Positions 8,200 through 16,140 of a stretch of DNA of 57,458 bases are shown here, one piece after another. The notes below the pieces were generated by a model that saw only the letters and a list, made by a program, of their open reading frames with translations, was not told the origin of the DNA and searched no databases. A program made the translations under genes and the position numbers. How positions within the stretch are numbered: the stretch's first letter is position 1; the number at the start of each line of letters is the position of its first letter. Source of the stretch: CAYJDG01 sp964368875 (GTDB lineage: Bacteria; Pseudomonadota; Alphaproteobacteria; Micavibrionales; Micavibrionaceae); assembly GCA_964368875.1 (NCBI GenBank), contig CAYJDG010000010.1, positions 1-57,458 of the forward strand, read 5' to 3'.

Positions 8200-9265
8200 A
8201 TTCTTTTGCGGCTCGCTTGTCCTTGGCGTATTCGCCGCGGAAAAGCTGGTCGTCGAAAACGTCTTCCCAGACACCTTGCGTCGAGGCTTTGGAGTACTCG
8301 GTCGAGCGGTTTTCGAAGAAGTTGGTATGTTCGGCGCCGTTCAACATCTGGTCCATCCATGGCAGCGGGTTTTTGCTCATGCCGAAGACAGGCTGGAGGT
8401 TGAGCTGCTGGAGGCGGCGGTCGCCGATATAGCGAATATAGTCTTTCACTTCCTGCGCCGTCAGGCCTTCGATATCGCCCTGATTGAAGGCGAGATCAAT
8501 GAACGCATCTTCGAAGCCGATAATGGTCTTACAGCTTTCGGTGATTTCGTTTTTCAGCTCATCATCCCAGATATCGTGGTTTTCTTCGATGAAGGCATTG
8601 AAGAGACGGATCATCGAGAGGCAGTGGAGCGTTTCGTCGCGGACCGACCAGGTGACGATCTGGCCCATGCCCTTCATTTTATTGAAGCGCGGGAAGTTCA
8701 TCAGGATCGCGAAGGATGCGAAGAGTTGCAGGCCCTCGGTAAAGGCTCCGAACATCGCCATGGTTTTGGCAATATCGCGGCGCGATGACATCGAGGCGTT
8801 CTGCATGTAGTCGAACTTGTCCTTCATTTCCTTATATTTCAGGAAGGCCGAGTATTCGACTTCAGGCATGCCGATCGTGTCGAGGAGGTGCGAGTAGGCG
8901 GCGATATGGACGGTTTCAATGTTCGAGAAGGCTGAGAGCATCATCTGCACTTCGACCGGGCCGAAGACCTGAGAGTAATGCTTCATGTAGCAGTTGTTCA
9001 CTTCGACATCCGACTGCGTGAAGAAGCGGAAAATCTGCGTCATCAGGTTGCGTTCGGAATCAGTGAGGTTCTTTTTCCAGTCGCGGACGTCTTCGGCGAG
9101 CGGAACTTCCTCAGGCAGCCAGTGGATGCGCTGCTGGGTCAGCCATGCTTCGTAACACCACGGATAAAGGAATGGTTTATAAACGTGGCGCTCAACCAAC
9201 AGGGGCGATTTGATCATATTTGGATCATCAAGGTCAGACTTCTTGAGCGCTGCAGATGCGGACAT
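8198..9265 (-). CDS. nrdB: Ribonucleoside-diphosphate reductase, beta subunit (class I)
   Basis: The radical-bearing small subunit of class I ribonucleotide reductase, working with NrdA (33480-35321) to make dNDPs. The 355 residues carry the expected metal ligands, which align with the E. coli positions shifted by 2: Asp86 in FFTQSDVEV, and Glu117 and His120 in NIETVH, with the radical Tyr124 in IAAYSHL. The second ligand set is in helices containing TEGLQLFASF and RDETLHC. There is no N-terminal ATP-cone, unlike the NrdB proteins that carry one. It is unusual only in lying about 24 kb from nrdA on the opposite strand. A NrdR-box sequence lies upstream at 9383-9398. Confidence 0.96.
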   Translation of the reverse strand: MSASAALKKSDLDDPNMIKSPLLVERHVYKPFLYPWCYEAWLTQQRIHWLPEEVPLAEDVRDWKKNLTDSERNLMTQIFRFFTQSDVEVNNCYMKHYSQVFGPVEVQMMLSAFSNIETVHIAAYSHLLDTIGMPEVEYSAFLKYKEMKDKFDYMQNASMSSRRDIAKTMAMFGAFTEGLQLFASFAILMNFPRFNKMKGMGQIVTWSVRDETLHCLSMIRLFNAFIEENHDIWDDELKNEITESCKTIIGFEDAFIDLAFNQGDIEGLTAQEVKDYIRYIGDRRLQQLNLQPVFGMSKNPLPWMDQMLNGAEHTNFFENRSTEYSKASTQGVWEDVFDDQLFRGEYAKDKRAAKE

Positions 9266-9382
9266 GGGTATTCTCCTCAGGTGGTTAATCAGTCAGTGGT
9301 GGTGTGCGGCCTATCAGACCCCGATTCGGCCATGGCGGGAAGGACTTTCAGACTCTTGCGAACAAAACTCTTTAGCCTCAAG

Positions 9383-9398
9383 ACACAATATATAGTAG
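9383..9398 (-). promoter_or_regulatory. NrdR box upstream of nrdB
   Basis: ACACAATATATAGTAG on the plus strand contains a complete CWATATATWG core and matches the NrdR-box consensus at most positions. It is 118 bp upstream of the nrdB start. A weaker palindrome, ACATA-N3-TATGT (about 9413-9425), lies one to three helical turns further upstream and may be the degenerate second box usual for this repressor. NrdR itself is not encoded in the window. Confidence 0.75.
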
Positions 9399-9492
9399 GT
9401 AAAAGTTAACTTACATACTTTATGTTGAAATTTTCGATTAAAGTATGGGGCGTGGAGAATATAAACTTAGAAAGACATAAGCGGGGACGGGG

Positions 9493-9948
9493 TTACGGCT
9501 TCTCGAGGCTTCTAACCTGACGGGCGAGTTCAGCCAGTTTTTCAGAGGCAAGGCCTGCAAGCCTGCGGTTTCTGGTCTCGTTCGCGAAATCATTCACGTC
9601 GCAGAGACAGCCTTCAATTCCTGCGATAGTTTCCTCATGCGTGGCCGCGGTAAAATAGAAGGCAAGCTCAACAACCTCCATGGCGGCGGCTGTTTTCAAA
9701 GCGCGGTTAGGCGAGGTGTTGAAGGTTTCAAGCACGACAGGCAGTAGGCGCGGGCGGTTGGTGACTGCGGTATCAGCGCAGACACCCGTCCACTCTTGAA
9801 TGAGCGAGCCGGCACGGTGCGGTGTGGCGGCAATCTGTTCCTGAATTGCTCCAAGCTTGATCGCTTCATGACTAAAGATGCGGGCGTAATAAGCCTGATG
9901 GTTCGAGGCACCCTCAGTATCAGCTCTGGTTTTGCTGCTATCAGACAT
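9493..9948 (-). CDS. Hypothetical protein, divergent member of a local three-paralogue family
   Basis: A 151-residue alpha-helical protein of unknown function, with no signal peptide. ATG 9948 (reading MSDSSK) is the start I prefer, though no strong Shine-Dalgarno is visible; ATG 9960 or 9984 would add a few residues. Its second half resembles the two proteins encoded at 11598-12146 and 12233-12811: LLPVVLETFN, then a K-x-A-x-x-x-E-V-V-E-L-A helix, then a terminal ASEKLAEL segment. They match IFPLVEQSFN, GRKVLELS and ASEQLAGI of the nearest paralogue. It is divergent from the APC permease gene. The relationship rests on visual alignment. Confidence 0.6.
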   Translation of the reverse strand: MSDSSKTRADTEGASNHQAYYARIFSHEAIKLGAIQEQIAATPHRAGSLIQEWTGVCADTAVTNRPRLLPVVLETFNTSPNRALKTAAAMEVVELAFYFTAATHEETIAGIEGCLCDVNDFANETRNRRLAGLASEKLAELARQVRSLEKP

Positions 9949-10133
9949 AGAAACGATCATAATACATTTACATAAGTAATTCAAATTCCTCGGTTAATGC
10001 TGCCTTGCAACATGAGAATTGGCCTTTGCTTTCCGGGGGATAAAGCCTGCGCCGCTGGCCGTGCGCTCTGTAGGGCTCCGAAAGGCGATGATACGCTTCC
10101 TCTCATAATAATAATTTCAGGCAGGGGCCCCCG

Positions 10134-11594
10134 ATGAGCATTCTCACCACACTTTTGCGCAAGAAATCTCACACCGATGTGGGGGCATCATCTGGCGAAC
10201 TGAAGCAAGTGCTCGGCGCATGGGATCTCACCCTGCTCGGCATTGGGGCGATCATCGGCACAGGGATTTTTGTGCTGACGGGTGTCGCAGCCGCAACTCA
10301 GGCAGGGCCGGCAGTCGTCGTCGCTTTTATCATCTCGGGCCTCGCCTGTGCGTTCGCCGCGTTCGCGTACGCTGAACTCTCGGCCAGCGTCGGCGGGTCG
10401 GGCAGCGCGTATGGATATTCTTATGTCGCCTTTGGCGAACTGGTCGCGTGGATCATCGGCTGGGACCTTGTGCTCGAATACGGCGTCTCGGTCGCGGCAG
10501 TCGCGAATGGCTGGTCCGGATATTTCAACAACGCGCTCACGGCGATCGGCTTCGGCTTGCCTGTCGCGCTGACCAAGGGACCGTTCGCCGTTGATAAACT
10601 GACAGGTGCGCCCGATCCGGGTATCGTCAATCTGCCGGCGGTGGTGATCATTCTTCTCCTGATGTGGATGCTGATCATCGGCGTCAAGGAAAGCGCGAAG
10701 CTCAATGCGGGCATGGTATTTATCAAGGTGCTGACAATCTGCGTTTTTGTTGCGGTTGCCGTATTTCATATCAACCCTGATAACTGGACACCGTTTGCTC
10801 CGTTCGGCTGGTTCTCGACTTTGCCTGATGGCAAGACGGTCGGCATTCTCGCTGCCGCGTCGCTGGTCTTTTTCGCTTATGTAGGTTTTGATGCCGTCTC
10901 CACGGCAGTCGAGGAAGCCAAAGACCCGCAGCGCACGGTGCCGCTCGGTATTCTTGGTGCTTTGGGGTTCTGCACTGTTATTTACATCATCGTTTCCGGC
11001 CTGCTCACCGGGATCGTGCCCTATCCTGAACTCAACGTCTCGTCTCCGGTCGCGCATGCGCTGCAGGTCGTCGGCGTCAACTGGGCGTCGGCGCTGGTGG
11101 CGACAGGCGTGATCACTGGCCTCACGACAGTTATGCTGGTGCTCTATTACGCGCTGACCCGTGTGCTGCTCGCGATTTCGCGCGACGGTCTTATTTCGCC
11201 GTTCTTCGCCAAGATCAGCGATAAGACTCACACCCCGGTGCGCAACACCGTTGTCTGCGGTGTTATCATGGCGCTCGCCGCCGGGTTCGTGCCGCTTGGC
11301 ACCCTTGCCGAACTCGTCAATATCGGAACGCTCGCAGCCTTCGTGCTGGTTTGTGGTGGTGTGATCGTGCTGCGCATCAAGCATCCCGATCAGCCGCGTC
11401 CGTTCAAGACACCGTTTGGTCTGCTGTTCCCGATTCTGGGCGTGCTGTCCTGCGGGGCGCTGATCGCGTTCCTGCCGGTGTTGACGCATCTGCGCTTTAT
11501 CGCGTGGCTGGGTGTGGGGATCGTGATCTATGTGCTTTATTCAGCCCGCCATAGCAAGCTGAACGCCGCGACAGATGCTGCGCCCCGCGCATAA
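10134..11594 (+). CDS. APC-superfamily amino acid permease
   Basis: A 486-residue inner-membrane amino acid transporter of the APC superfamily, closest in style to the cationic amino acid transporter/YfnA group. About twelve membrane helices are apparent. The family signature LLGIGAIIGTGIFVLTG (near residue 36) forms the unwound TM1 substrate site, and GGSGSAYGYSYVAFGE and FFAYVGFDAVST are further conserved blocks. Start ATG 10134 has a G-rich stretch (AGGGG) 5-10 bases upstream. The substrate cannot be assigned from sequence. It sits alone on the plus strand between minus-strand paralogues of unknown function. Confidence 0.92.
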   Translation: MSILTTLLRKKSHTDVGASSGELKQVLGAWDLTLLGIGAIIGTGIFVLTGVAAATQAGPAVVVAFIISGLACAFAAFAYAELSASVGGSGSAYGYSYVAFGELVAWIIGWDLVLEYGVSVAAVANGWSGYFNNALTAIGFGLPVALTKGPFAVDKLTGAPDPGIVNLPAVVIILLLMWMLIIGVKESAKLNAGMVFIKVLTICVFVAVAVFHINPDNWTPFAPFGWFSTLPDGKTVGILAAASLVFFAYVGFDAVSTAVEEAKDPQRTVPLGILGALGFCTVIYIIVSGLLTGIVPYPELNVSSPVAHALQVVGVNWASALVATGVITGLTTVMLVLYYALTRVLLAISRDGLISPFFAKISDKTHTPVRNTVVCGVIMALAAGFVPLGTLAELVNIGTLAAFVLVCGGVIVLRIKHPDQPRPFKTPFGLLFPILGVLSCGALIAFLPVLTHLRFIAWLGVGIVIYVLYSARHSKLNAATDAAPRA

Positions 11595-11597
11595 ATC

Positions 11598-12146
11598 TTA
11601 AAGTATAGATGGGCCTTTGACCGCCGTATCGATGCCAGCGAGTTGTTCGCTGGCATCTGCGGCGAGGTCAGGATTGCCGCTGCTGAGCGCAAAGGCCTGC
11701 ACGGCGGAGAGCGAGGATTTGGCCGCGCCATCAAGCGCAAGGCCACTTAAGGACGATAGCTCGAGCACTTTGCGGCCAATCACTTCCTTAAATTTCGGAT
11801 CAAGCACGCTGTTGAACGATTGCTCGACCAGCGGAAAAATCTGTGTGCCATCACCGACAACGCGGGACGACATCAAGAGCAGCCAGCTGGTCTGAATGGC
11901 GGCGTGGGTTTGCGAAGGCGCGAGCGCTGCATTGGCCGCTTCAACCGCGGTCAGAACTGCACGGGCATGATCCTTCGTGCCAAGCACCGAGAGGCCTTGC
12001 TGGATCGCGGCAATTGCGCCGCCATCGTCAAAGCGGTTGGCCCCAGCGAGCAGAACAATCTGGCGGCTGAGATCAGCTGGCAACGCCTGCGGATCGGCGA
12101 GCAGGCGCGTGAGGGCGGCTGCGAGAGGATTGGGAGGAATGGTCAA
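11598..12146 (-). CDS. Hypothetical protein, paralogue B of the local family
   Basis: A 182-residue, Ala- and Leu-rich, predicted all-helical cytoplasmic protein of unknown function. The only start that keeps the region aligned with its paralogue is TTG 12146 (reading MTIPPNP), which lacks a strong ribosome-binding site, so the start is tentative. It is clearly related to the next gene (12233-12811). Shared blocks are LADPQALPADLSRQIVLLAG versus LANPQTAPAELAKQTVLLAG, FPLVEQSF versus FPLVEESF, and IGRKVLELS versus IGEKVLELS. The pair are adjacent on the same strand (86 bp apart) and probably arose by tandem duplication. It ends 3 bp from the converging permease stop. Confidence 0.7.
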   Translation of the reverse strand: MTIPPNPLAAALTRLLADPQALPADLSRQIVLLAGANRFDDGGAIAAIQQGLSVLGTKDHARAVLTAVEAANAALAPSQTHAAIQTSWLLLMSSRVVGDGTQIFPLVEQSFNSVLDPKFKEVIGRKVLELSSLSGLALDGAAKSSLSAVQAFALSSGNPDLAADASEQLAGIDTAVKGPSIL

Positions 12147-12232
12147 AGCGGCGAAACTCTCTAGAGCGGTCTTGTTACAAGACTACCCGGTCGGAGGCCG
12201 AAGGCAAAGGGTGAACTCGCGCCGCGGCTTAG

Positions 12233-12811
12233 CTAACGGACAACCGGGCCGGAGCGCAACGCAGTATTGAGTTCGCTGAGTTGTTTGCACGCACCGTTGG
12301 CGAGAGGCAGATTCTCGGCACTGAAGGCAAAGGCCTGAACTGCGGACAGGGCCTGATGGGCTTTTTTCATGCCATCATCGCTCGTGCAGGCATAAGCAGA
12401 GAGCTCCAAAACTTTTTCACCGATGACGGCTTTGAAATTTTCATCCTTTGCCCGGCGGAAAGACTCTTCGACGAGCGGAAACAATTGGGCGCGTTCGGCG
12501 AGGGTAGGCGGCGAGAGCAAGTGAACCCAGCTAATCTGTAGTGCGCCTGCGGCTGTTGATCCGCTTTCGCTTTCATTCGCTGCATCAACGGCGGTCAATC
12601 CAGCCAGGGTACGGTCTGCGCGGCTGATCGCGACAATGCTATTCTGGAGGGCTGCGGTTACCTGAGGGTCATCGACCAGATTCTTACCAGCCAAAAGGAC
12701 CGTTTGTTTTGCCAGTTCGGCAGGTGCGGTCTGCGGATTGGCGAGCATACGGTTCAGCTTGTTCAGCTCCCGGCTCAGATCGAGATCATACGTATTCATG
12801 GGTCCGCTCAT
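12233..12811 (-). CDS. Hypothetical protein, paralogue A of the local family
   Basis: A 192-residue helical protein of unknown function, tandem paralogue of the gene at 11598-12146. ATG 12811 has GGAG 8 bases upstream; a GTG at 12820 and an ATG at 12799 are alternatives. It has no signal peptide, and a repeated helix-turn-helix-like texture of Ala/Leu/Glu suggests an alpha-solenoid of HEAT or TPR type, though no repeat consensus is clear. Three cysteines (YACTSDD, NGACKQL and the N-terminal MCG if the longer start is used) are not shared with its paralogue. It precedes paralogue B in the same direction and may be co-transcribed with it. Confidence 0.7.
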   Translation of the reverse strand: MSGPMNTYDLDLSRELNKLNRMLANPQTAPAELAKQTVLLAGKNLVDDPQVTAALQNSIVAISRADRTLAGLTAVDAANESESGSTAAGALQISWVHLLSPPTLAERAQLFPLVEESFRRAKDENFKAVIGEKVLELSAYACTSDDGMKKAHQALSAVQAFAFSAENLPLANGACKQLSELNTALRSGPVVR

Positions 12812-12887
12812 GCCACACACTCCATTAATTGGTGAGTTAAAAGCTTAGCGGCTTCGCGGCAGAAAAGGCAAACAAAAATCAAAGATT

Positions 12888-13595
12888 CTAATATATGCCT
12901 TCCGGACTTGGATCTTCCGCCTGTGGCTCAGGCGCGGCCTGGACCGGGGGAACGGCCGGAGTCTGCGGCTCAGGCGAAGGCTGTGGCTCAGGCTCGGTTT
13001 GCGGCACGGCCTCGGCATCGCTCGGCAGGTTGGAAGCCGGGACTGGCTCTTCCTCGACGACCGGATCAGGCGCAGCCCCTTGGGTGCCCGGACCGACCGT
13101 CTCGTTGTCTGGGTCTTGCGCCGGTGGCTGGGCTTGCGCGGAGCCCGGGGCTACGACACCGTCATCGTCTTCGGTTGCTTCAGGGGGAAGTTCTTCCGGG
13201 TTCTTGCCGAGGCAGTCGATCACCCAGACATCGTAAACCGGATGGTTCATCGCCGAGACGACCGGGCTTGAGGCAAACATCCAGCCACTAAAAATCCAGC
13301 TCGACGTATTTTTCAGGGCATCGGTCTGCCAGATCTGCAGGAAAGCGGCGGCTTCGGTTTTTTCGACGGGCGGCGGTTTGCGGCAGGTCTGCACCTTGAT
13401 GTAGATCTCGCCGAATTTCATCGTCGTGCCGACCTTGGCTTCGAAGGTCATGGTGCGGGCGGTAATCTTATCAAGCGTGCGGAGTTTGACGCTCGGATAG
13501 TCTTCGTAATCGAGCGCGAGCGCAGGCTGAGGATTTAAAAAGGTCAAACCACCAAGACACCACGTCACCAAAAGAAGATTTTTAAACAATGACAT
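12888..13595 (-). CDS. DUF2155 domain-containing periplasmic protein
   Basis: A 235-residue exported protein with a DUF2155 domain. A signal peptide (residues 1-27, ending ALA) is followed by the domain at about 30-130, marked by VKLRTLDKITARTMTFEA, CRKPPPVE, FSGWMFASSP and HPVYDVWVIDC. The last hundred residues are a low-complexity Pro/Gln/Glu-rich tail, encoded by repeats of GGCTCAGGC-like units seen on the plus strand. In alphaproteobacteria this family commonly lies beside NDUFA12- and MlaD-type genes, and the same order is present here, so an envelope lipid or complex-I-linked role is suspected. The molecular function is unknown. Confidence 0.88.
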   Translation of the reverse strand: MSLFKNLLLVTWCLGGLTFLNPQPALALDYEDYPSVKLRTLDKITARTMTFEAKVGTTMKFGEIYIKVQTCRKPPPVEKTEAAAFLQIWQTDALKNTSSWIFSGWMFASSPVVSAMNHPVYDVWVIDCLGKNPEELPPEATEDDDGVVAPGSAQAQPPAQDPDNETVGPGTQGAAPDPVVEEEPVPASNLPSDAEAVPQTEPEPQPSPEPQTPAVPPVQAAPEPQAEDPSPEGIY

Positions 13596-13616
13596 GAGAG
13601 TCCGGTGAGGCGGTGA

Positions 13617-14200
13617 TTACGGGGAAGCTGGGTCTGCGGGGGNNNNNNNNNNNNNNNNNNNNNNNNNNNNNNNNNNNNNNNNNNNNNNNNNNNNNNNNNN
13701 NNNNNNNNNNNNNNNNNNNNNNNNNNNNNNNNNNNNNNNNNNTTATCCTTGCCGCCCTGCATGCTGAAGATAAATTTGCCAAGCAGCTGTTCGAGGTTCT
13801 GCGGGTCCTGCGTGTAGTCGATATGGCCTTTGCCATCGGTCGCAATCATTTCTTCCGCGCCGCCCGGTTCGATGGACAGAAAACGTCCACCCAGCAGGCT
13901 GGTCGAACTGATCATCGCTGCGGTATCGGTCGGCAATTGAATGGCGCTTTCAATATCAAGCGTGACGCGGGCGAGGAAAGTTTTAGGATCGAGGGTCACA
14001 CCGACGACCTGACCGATTTTGACACCGCTGATCTGGACGTCGTCGCCGATCTTGAGGCCGCCAATGCCAGAGAAATCAGCCGTAACCTTGTACCCGCCCA
14101 TGTCGCTGACATTGGCTGTCTTGTAGCTGGTGGCCAGAAAAATGATCGCGCCCAGCAAAACCACGGCGCCGAGAACTGTTTCAACAACACTACGTTTCAT
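13617..14200 (-). CDS. mlaD: MlaD-family (MCE domain) phospholipid transport protein, interrupted by an assembly gap
   Basis: A single-pass inner-membrane protein with one MCE domain, the substrate-binding part of the Mla ABC phospholipid transporter. The N-terminal helix (residues 7-24) is followed by the MCE domain at about 36-115, including DVQISGVKIGQVVGV and the conserved SLLGGRFLSIEPGG. A 100-N placeholder cuts the C-terminus after GKFIFSMQGG. The frame that stays open across the Ns runs into the next gene with an unlikely sequence. Another frame reads PADPASP and stops at 13617, 21 bp before the DUF2155 start, so I place the end there; the real gap length is then not 100. It is the middle gene of the NDUFA12-mlaD-DUF2155 run. 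Confidence 0.85.
13643..13742. other. Assembly gap (100 N) inside mlaD
   Basis: A run of exactly 100 N, a standard unknown-length placeholder. If mlaD ends at 13617, the true length must leave remainder 2 on division by 3. Confidence 0.95.
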
Positions 14201-14220
14201 GGGGGAGGTCCTTCTTAATT

Positions 14221-14616
14221 CTATACCGGTGGCGTCCAGGCCTGATAATCGCCAGTCGCCTTGTCACGGGTGCCGCCTTCGAGCACGTGGCCCGGCGGAC
14301 GGTACGCTGCATCGGTGCCGGTCAGGTTGGCCTGATGCGGTTTCTGCCAGTCACGGCGGAATGAGGCCTGATCGTTTGCCGGCACGACATCGGTCTGGTG
14401 ATGAATCCAGCCATGCCATTCAGGTGGAATCTTGGAGGCTTCGGCTTCGCCCTTGTACATGACCCAGCGACGCGTGTGGTTGTACCCTTTGCGGGCTTTG
14501 GCTTCGTAGTAAACGTTGCCGGTGCCATCCTGTCCAACGCGTTTTGCGCCGGAGGTCAGCGTCACCCACCAGATATGTGCAGGCGACATAGCGCCGAGAA
14601 GGCTGAACAGACCCAT
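14221..14616 (-). CDS. NDUFA12-family complex I accessory subunit
   Basis: A 131-residue homologue of the NDUFA12 (B17.2) accessory subunit of respiratory complex I, found in alphaproteobacteria and mitochondria. Diagnostic blocks are GQDGTGNVYYEA, TRRWVMYKGEAEASKIPPEW and WHGWIHHQTD. It is expected on the membrane-facing side of the peripheral arm. ATG 14616 has AAGGG 8 bases upstream. It leads the NDUFA12-mlaD-DUF2155 run (20-21 bp gaps), an arrangement that I recall as conserved in this class. The core nuo genes are not in the window. Confidence 0.93.
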   Translation of the reverse strand: MGLFSLLGAMSPAHIWWVTLTSGAKRVGQDGTGNVYYEAKARKGYNHTRRWVMYKGEAEASKIPPEWHGWIHHQTDVVPANDQASFRRDWQKPHQANLTGTDAAYRPPGHVLEGGTRDKATGDYQAWTPPV

Positions 14617-14693
14617 GTGAAAAAACCCTTGTTAGTCATGAGTTTAAAGCCTAAAAAACCGAGATAATCAAGACTTTAAAGACGGAGCATCCG

Positions 14694-15161
14694 ATGACCG
14701 ACAGCCCTGACAGCCGCCTCGCCGCCCTCTCTCTCGCGCTGCCCGCCGTTGCGCCCCCCGCCGCGAATTATGTGCCTTACGTCCAGTCGGGTAACCAGCT
14801 TTTCATTGCCGGACAAATTCCATTCCTGAACGGGGTCAAAGCCCATATCGGTAAACTGGGCGACGGCTTCAGTATCGAGCAGGGGCAGGATGCCGCCCGG
14901 GCTTGCGCGCTTAATATTCTGGCCCAAGCAAAAGCCGCCGCCGGGGGCGACTGGAACCGGATCGTCCGCTGCGTCAAGCTGGGGGTCTTCGTCAATGGCA
15001 CGCCCGATTTTGACCAGCAGCCAGCCGTGGCCAACGGGGCATCCGACCTGATGGTCGCGGTCCTGGGAGAGTCCGGGAAACATGCCCGCGCCGCCGTTGG
15101 CGTGGCCAGCCTGCCGTTCGGAGTCGCAGTCGAAATCGATGCCGTCTTCGAATTATCCTGA
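14694..15161 (+). CDS. RidA/YjgF family protein
   Basis: A 155-residue RidA-superfamily protein. These are trimeric cytoplasmic proteins that hydrolyse reactive enamine/imine intermediates from PLP enzymes, or have related roles. Matching features are YVPYVQSGNQLFIAGQIPF near the N-terminus, the alternating AAxxCALNILAQAKAAAGGDWNRIVR helix, and the C-terminal SLPFGVAVEIDAVFEL. The usual catalytic arginine of the R-x-A-V/A-G segment appears as HARAAVGVASLPFG, so an active deaminase of the archetypal type is plausible. CGGAG precedes the ATG by 6 bases. It is followed by the efflux operon but has about 90 bp of its own spacing. Confidence 0.92.
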   Translation: MTDSPDSRLAALSLALPAVAPPAANYVPYVQSGNQLFIAGQIPFLNGVKAHIGKLGDGFSIEQGQDAARACALNILAQAKAAAGGDWNRIVRCVKLGVFVNGTPDFDQQPAVANGASDLMVAVLGESGKHARAAVGVASLPFGVAVEIDAVFELS

Positions 15162-15248
15162 AATCTGGAAAATAAAACCATTTAACTGACAGGTTGCCAA
15201 TAACCTTGTTCGAGCCTAAATCTGGTGGGGTCAACAGGGAGATGCGTT

Positions 15249-16140
15249 GTGCCATCACTGCCAAAAAAGATTGTCCTGCTGCTTGCATTCGGGGCCATGG
15301 GGGCGCTTGGCGCCGCCTATTATATTCACGGTCGCGGCTATGAGCACACCGACGATGCGCAGATCGATGCGCGGGTGACGTTCATCGCGCCGAAAGTCTC
15401 CGGCTATGTCACCAAGGTTGCCATTGAAGATAACGCCCATGTTGCGGCGGGTGCGCCGCTGCTTGAAATCGATACACGGGATTACGACCTGCGCATCAAA
15501 CAGGCACAGGCTGTCATCGATGGCGCGAAGGCCAGGCTTGCGGCCTCGAATGAGACCTATGAATCCTCAGTCGTGACGGCACCGTCGACGATGGATGCCG
15601 CGAAAGCAGCGGTCGCTGGTGCGCAGGCAAACTATGACCGCGCCCTTTCGGATTATAATCGTAAAAAGCAACTCAACGATCTCGCCATCAGCAAGCAGGG
15701 GATTGTTGATGCACGCACCGCGATGGAAGCGGCAGCTTCAGCACTTGCCGATGCCAAGGCCAAACAAGCCGGGGCAGAGACCGCGCCGCGCGCGATTGCC
15801 TCTGCACAGGCAGGCACCGCGCAGGTTAACGCGGAACTGGAAGCGGCACAGGCGCAACTGGCCNNNNNNNNNNNNNNNNNNNNNNNNNNNNNNNNNNNNN
15901 NNNNNNNNNNNNNNNNNNNNNNNNNNNNNNNNNNNNNNNNNNNNNNNNNNNNNNNNNNNNNNNAGCTTCCAGAAAGGGACGGGCGGACGCTTCTCCGCCT
16001 TCCCGCCGGAAAACGCGACCGGAAATTTCGTCAAGGTCGTCCAGCGTGTGCCAGTAAAAATCATCTTCGATGAGACACCTGATCCCGCACTCGCAATTGG
16101 TCCGGGCATGTCCGTCGTGCCGACCGTCGATGTGCGGTAA
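15249..16140 (+). CDS. HlyD/EmrA-type membrane fusion protein, interrupted by an assembly gap
   Basis: The periplasmic adaptor of a tripartite efflux pump, partner of the MFS protein that follows. GTG 15249 is chosen because AGGGAG lies 7 bases upstream; GTG 15225 is less likely. After a membrane helix come the barrel-sandwich segment (AYYIHGRGYEHTDDAQIDA, then KVSGYVTKVAIEDNAHVAAG) and a long Ala/Gln-rich coiled coil. A 100-N gap removes the middle. The C-terminal frame with FPPENATGNFVKVVQRVPV and GMSVVPTVDV is clearly right and implies that the true gap length is a multiple of 3. About 256 residues are visible, against the usual 340-400, so the gap is probably longer than drawn. Its stop overlaps the next ATG by one base. 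Confidence 0.9.
15864..15963. other. Assembly gap (100 N) inside the HlyD/EmrA gene
   Basis: A run of exactly 100 N. The coding frame before the gap (codon boundary at 15863) and the correct frame after it (codon start at 15964) require a missing length divisible by 3, so 100 is not the real size. Confidence 0.95.

Noticed and set aside
10188..11489. A 433-codon open frame on the minus strand
   Set aside because: It lies antisense to the APC permease, has the low-hydrophobicity, Arg/His/Asp-rich composition of a codon shadow, and no family resemblance.
12908..13030. Short repeated GGCTCAGGC-like units
   Set aside because: They encode the Pro/Gln/Glu-rich tail of the DUF2155 protein; not a CRISPR or regulatory repeat.
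13595..13610. A 15-base sequence, TGAGAGTCCGGTGAG, shared with about 33054-33068
   Set aside because: A few exact 15-base matches are expected by chance in a window of this size, and the contexts are unrelated.
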